Part shown: in pieces, positions 61,864 through 64,000 of the stretch
Numbering within the stretch: position 1 is the first letter of the stretch
How the letters are laid out: each line of letters begins with the position of its first letter
Origin: Haloferax marinum
Lineage (GTDB): Archaea > Halobacteriota > Halobacteria > Halobacteriales > Haloferacaceae
DNA: 64,000 nucleotides
Reading direction: 5' to 3'
Assembly (NCBI RefSeq): GCF_009674625.1
Contig: NZ_WKJQ01000001.1
Coordinates: forward strand, 2,170,001 to 2,234,000
The notes under the pieces: model-generated
Databases searched by the model: none
What the model saw: the letters and a program-made list of their open reading frames with translations, nothing else
Told to the model about the DNA's origin: nothing
Made by a program: the position numbers and the translations under genes

Positions 61864-63234
61864 TCAGTGAGTCAGCGAGTCGACGAGCGCCGCCACCGAC
61901 GTCGTGTCGACCGACGAGAGCGCGTCGAGGGCACGGTCTGCGGCGGTTTCGCCGAGCCCGTAGGCGAGCAGTGTGCGGTTACGAGCAGCGAGCGTCGCCG
62001 CGTCGAGTGGGTCTCTGTAGTCGCCGCGCGGGACGTCTCGTTCTCCAACGTACCGTGTTCCGTCACGGGTCACCACTTCGACGCGTGCACCCCACTTGTC
62101 GGGGAACGCCCGTTCGTACGCGTCGTCTACGTGCAGGTCGACGCGTTCTGTGAGCGACTGGACTGGCTCCTCGTCGAGGGCGTCGTCGAGGAAGTGTTCG
62201 AGTGAAATCTCACCGTCTGCGACCCACCGTGCGAGCACGTACGGCGTGGAGAACTTTGCCGCCGTCAACGTATCCGGCCGCACGTGGCCCATGTCGACGC
62301 CGTTTCGGTACGTGTAGACGTCGATGCGGGCTACGTCCTCGGGGTCGAGGTCGCCCGTGTCTGCGTCGCGGAGGGCGTCGAGTGGCGCGTGGGTGTACCG
62401 ACACGATGGGTACGGTTTGTGGTACGCCTCTGTGACCCACCACTCGTCGCCGAGCGACTCGAACAGGTGGGCGAACGCTCCATCTTCGAGGAGCCACTCG
62501 AACGGGTCGTAGACGGCTTCCATCGCCGCCGCAGACCCACGAAGACCGGCACCCGCGAGCGTCGCCGCGCTCACACCTGCCTGGGCGGAAAAGCCGGCTG
62601 TGAAGTTCCGTGACGGTGCTCCTTCGGCGAATGGGTCGTGCATCGAGACGACTGCGAGGTTGAGCGCAGTTCGCACCGTCTCACGAAGTTGGTCTGGCGA
62701 CTGTCCCATGCAGACGGCCGCCGTGAGCGCTGGCCCGAGGGTCGTCCACGTCGAGTGTGGGTCGCGGACGAGCCACGGAATCGCGTCGTTGAGTCGCGCC
62801 TTCATCGCGAAGATGGCGTACTCGAAGCGGGTGCAGAGTTCGTAGGACCGAACGCACGCGTCGACGAACGTCTCGCCGTCGACGTCGTGCGCCTCGGCGA
62901 CGCCGACGGCGCCAGCGACGATGCTCGCACCGACGTGTCCGCCCCGGTTGTGGCCTTCTTCTATCTCCTGTGTAATCGCGGCGGTCACGTTCAGGAGGGC
63001 CGCGTGAGCGGGGTCGGTCCGACGGTCGGTCCCGAGGACGGCAGCGGGGCCGTCTCCAAGTGGCAGCTCTCGGAACACGTCGGCGTTCTGCGGCGCTGCG
63101 GCACCTGCGACGGTGGCCGCGAGCACGTCCGCGACGACACGACTTCCGTCCGCTCGAACCGCGGGTGGAATCTCGGTGGAAAGAAAGTCGGACAGTTGCT
63201 GTTCCCAATCTCGAACTGGTTTCTGTGAAATCAT
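61864..63234 (-). CDS. MmgE/PrpD family protein
   Basis: The product has 456 residues, normal for the family. The start reads MISQKPVRDWEQQLSDFLST and the body has RGGHVGASIVAGAVGVAEAH, then HDPFAEGAPSRNFTAGFSAQ, HKPYPSCRYTHAPLDALRDA (conserved Tyr-Pro-Ser-Cys and Arg), and DLHVDDAYERAFPDKWGARV. The family includes 2-methylcitrate dehydratase and cis-aconitate decarboxylase, so the chemistry is dehydration or decarboxylation of a tricarboxylate-like acid; the exact substrate is open. A second paralogue lies upstream on the same strand (63-bp gap). Confidence 0.9.
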   Translation of the reverse strand: MISQKPVRDWEQQLSDFLSTEIPPAVRADGSRVVADVLAATVAGAAAPQNADVFRELPLGDGPAAVLGTDRRTDPAHAALLNVTAAITQEIEEGHNRGGHVGASIVAGAVGVAEAHDVDGETFVDACVRSYELCTRFEYAIFAMKARLNDAIPWLVRDPHSTWTTLGPALTAAVCMGQSPDQLRETVRTALNLAVVSMHDPFAEGAPSRNFTAGFSAQAGVSAATLAGAGLRGSAAAMEAVYDPFEWLLEDGAFAHLFESLGDEWWVTEAYHKPYPSCRYTHAPLDALRDADTGDLDPEDVARIDVYTYRNGVDMGHVRPDTLTAAKFSTPYVLARWVADGEISLEHFLDDALDEEPVQSLTERVDLHVDDAYERAFPDKWGARVEVVTRDGTRYVGERDVPRGDYRDPLDAATLAARNRTLLAYGLGETAADRALDALSSVDTTSVAALVDSLTH

Positions 63235-63297
63235 TGGTCTCTCGAATGCTTGGTGTCTCGAATCGTTGTCTCTCTCGAAGGAGGAACGGAAGGTGGC

Positions 63298-64000
63298 TCA
63301 GGCCCGTGTGAGGGCACAGAGGACGCGGGGGGCGGCTGGTTCGCGTGCTGCGGTCCAAAGCCCGTCGACGCTCTCGTCTCCGATGACGGGTGCGACGAGT
63401 TGGTCGAACTTCGTTCGGAGGTCGGCGTCTGTAATCGGGTCGTGTTCGCCACCGCGTGCCGCTCGAACCTCGTGGGCGAACACGGCTCCGTCGTTCGTCT
63501 CGATGGTCACACGTGCACCGCGTTCGTCGGGCGCTCGGGCGGCGAACTCGTCGGTCGCGGTGACCTCGACGCGCTCCGCTACGTCGAGCACCTCGCGGGT
63601 CACCGCCTCGTCGGTGAACGACGACTTGCCCGTCTCGCCGGTCGTCAGCGCCGATGCGACGGCGAACGGAATCGAGAACTTGGCCTGGAGTGCGTTCTTC
63701 GGTCGTGTGTTCGATAAGGCCGCTGCCGAGGGGTACGTCTCGACGTGGACCGCCGCGACGTCGGCCGCGTCGAACGCGTGTCGTTCAGCGAGGGTCTCGA
63801 CGACGTCGAGGACCGCGTGGGTGTAGCGACACGCCGCGTGGACCTTGAAGTAGCCGCGCTGTATCTCCCAGCGGTCGCCCAAGCCGTCGGTGAGGGCGGC
63901 CCGGTCGGGGTCGCCGGCAGCAACCGACGACAGGTGGCGGGCGATGCCGTCGTCGAGGCCGGTGAACCCTGCTTCGGCCTGTTCGACGGCGACGAGTCCC
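63298..64000 (-). CDS. MmgE/PrpD family protein, 5' truncated by window edge
   Basis: The open frame runs from the right edge of the window to the stop at 63298, at least 234 residues. It includes EAGFTGLDDGIARHLSSVAA, WEIQRGYFKVHAACRYTHAV and LDVVETLAERHAFDAADVAA, the same positions as the PSCRYTHAPLDAL region in the neighbour. The start lies beyond 64000. It is the second of two tandem MmgE/PrpD genes read right to left, with an IclR regulator at the end of the group. Confidence 0.9.
   Translation of the reverse strand, partial: GLVAVEQAEAGFTGLDDGIARHLSSVAAGDPDRAALTDGLGDRWEIQRGYFKVHAACRYTHAVLDVVETLAERHAFDAADVAAVHVETYPSAAALSNTRPKNALQAKFSIPFAVASALTTGETGKSSFTDEAVTREVLDVAERVEVTATDEFAARAPDERGARVTIETNDGAVFAHEVRAARGGEHDPITDADLRTKFDQLVAPVIGDESVDGLWTAAREPAAPRVLCALTRA

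Overview
The window is a stretch of chromosome from a halophilic archaeon (class Halobacteria), most likely Haloferax or a close relative. The evidence is GC-rich DNA, very acidic proteins, twin-arginine lipoprotein signals, bacterio-opsin-activator-type (HTH-10) regulators, a HalOD1 domain, haloarchaea-only families recognised from memory (DUF5809, DUF5810, DUF5811, DUF5812), coenzyme F420 genes, PAN, aIF5B, aIF1 and NOB1. The genus is inferred from remembered gene order and was not searched. About 65 protein genes are supported, two of them cut by the window edges. No rRNA or tRNA gene, CRISPR array, intact insertion sequence, integrase or prophage was found.

Layout. 0-12.5 kb: a PAS histidine kinase cut by the left edge, a SIMPL lipoprotein, a DUF389 membrane protein, 5-FTHF cyclo-ligase, GNAT, an HTH-10 regulator, EngB, a D-2-hydroxyacid dehydrogenase, a DUF3179 lipoprotein, a TrmB-type regulator, and a class III aminotransferase divergent from an Lrp/AsnC regulator. 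12.7-15.0 kb: a three-gene set rich in Met and His (membrane-anchored HTH protein, secreted Met/Gly/His repeat protein, His-rich cupredoxin) that looks like an undescribed extracytoplasmic copper module. 15-24 kb: NUDIX-eIF2B-like protein, phosphodiesterase, cofE-mer (F420 pathway) and the mutS-mutL mismatch repair pair. 24-31 kb: MoxR ATPase, DUF58 and transglutaminase genes overlapping by 4 bp, then two secreted or membrane proteins and aIF1. 31-37 kb: the DUF5810-DUF5809-NUDIX-rhodanese operon, a HalOD1 protein and a 1080-residue multi-sensor regulator. 37-51.7 kb: housekeeping genes (rimI, aconitase, dUTPase, PAN, pyruvoyl arginine decarboxylase, infB, NOB1, DHH phosphoesterase, a second DUF389 protein, pgi). 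52.9-57.4 kb: a more accessory segment with two orphan lipoproteins, a rhomboid protease, an SLC13 transporter and at least five copies of a GTGCTGAATA repeat. 57.9-60.4 kb: secF-secD. 60.5-60.85 kb: an AT-rich block with three perfect inverted repeats. 61-64 kb: an IclR regulator with two tandem MmgE/PrpD genes, the second cut by the right edge.

Non-coding signal. The most distinctive pattern is many short tandem duplications that span or immediately follow stop codons. Units are 14-34 bp and lie at roughly 6.1, 6.9, 8.0, 17.0, 17.9, 40.7, 42.9 and 50.4 kb. Larger arrays lie at 8.9, 37.7 and 57.3 kb. Candidate operators were seen beside the Lrp, IclR, DUF389 and HalOD1 genes, and structured non-coding elements near 40.85 and 46.97 kb. 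All calls come from reading the sequence; no database search was run.
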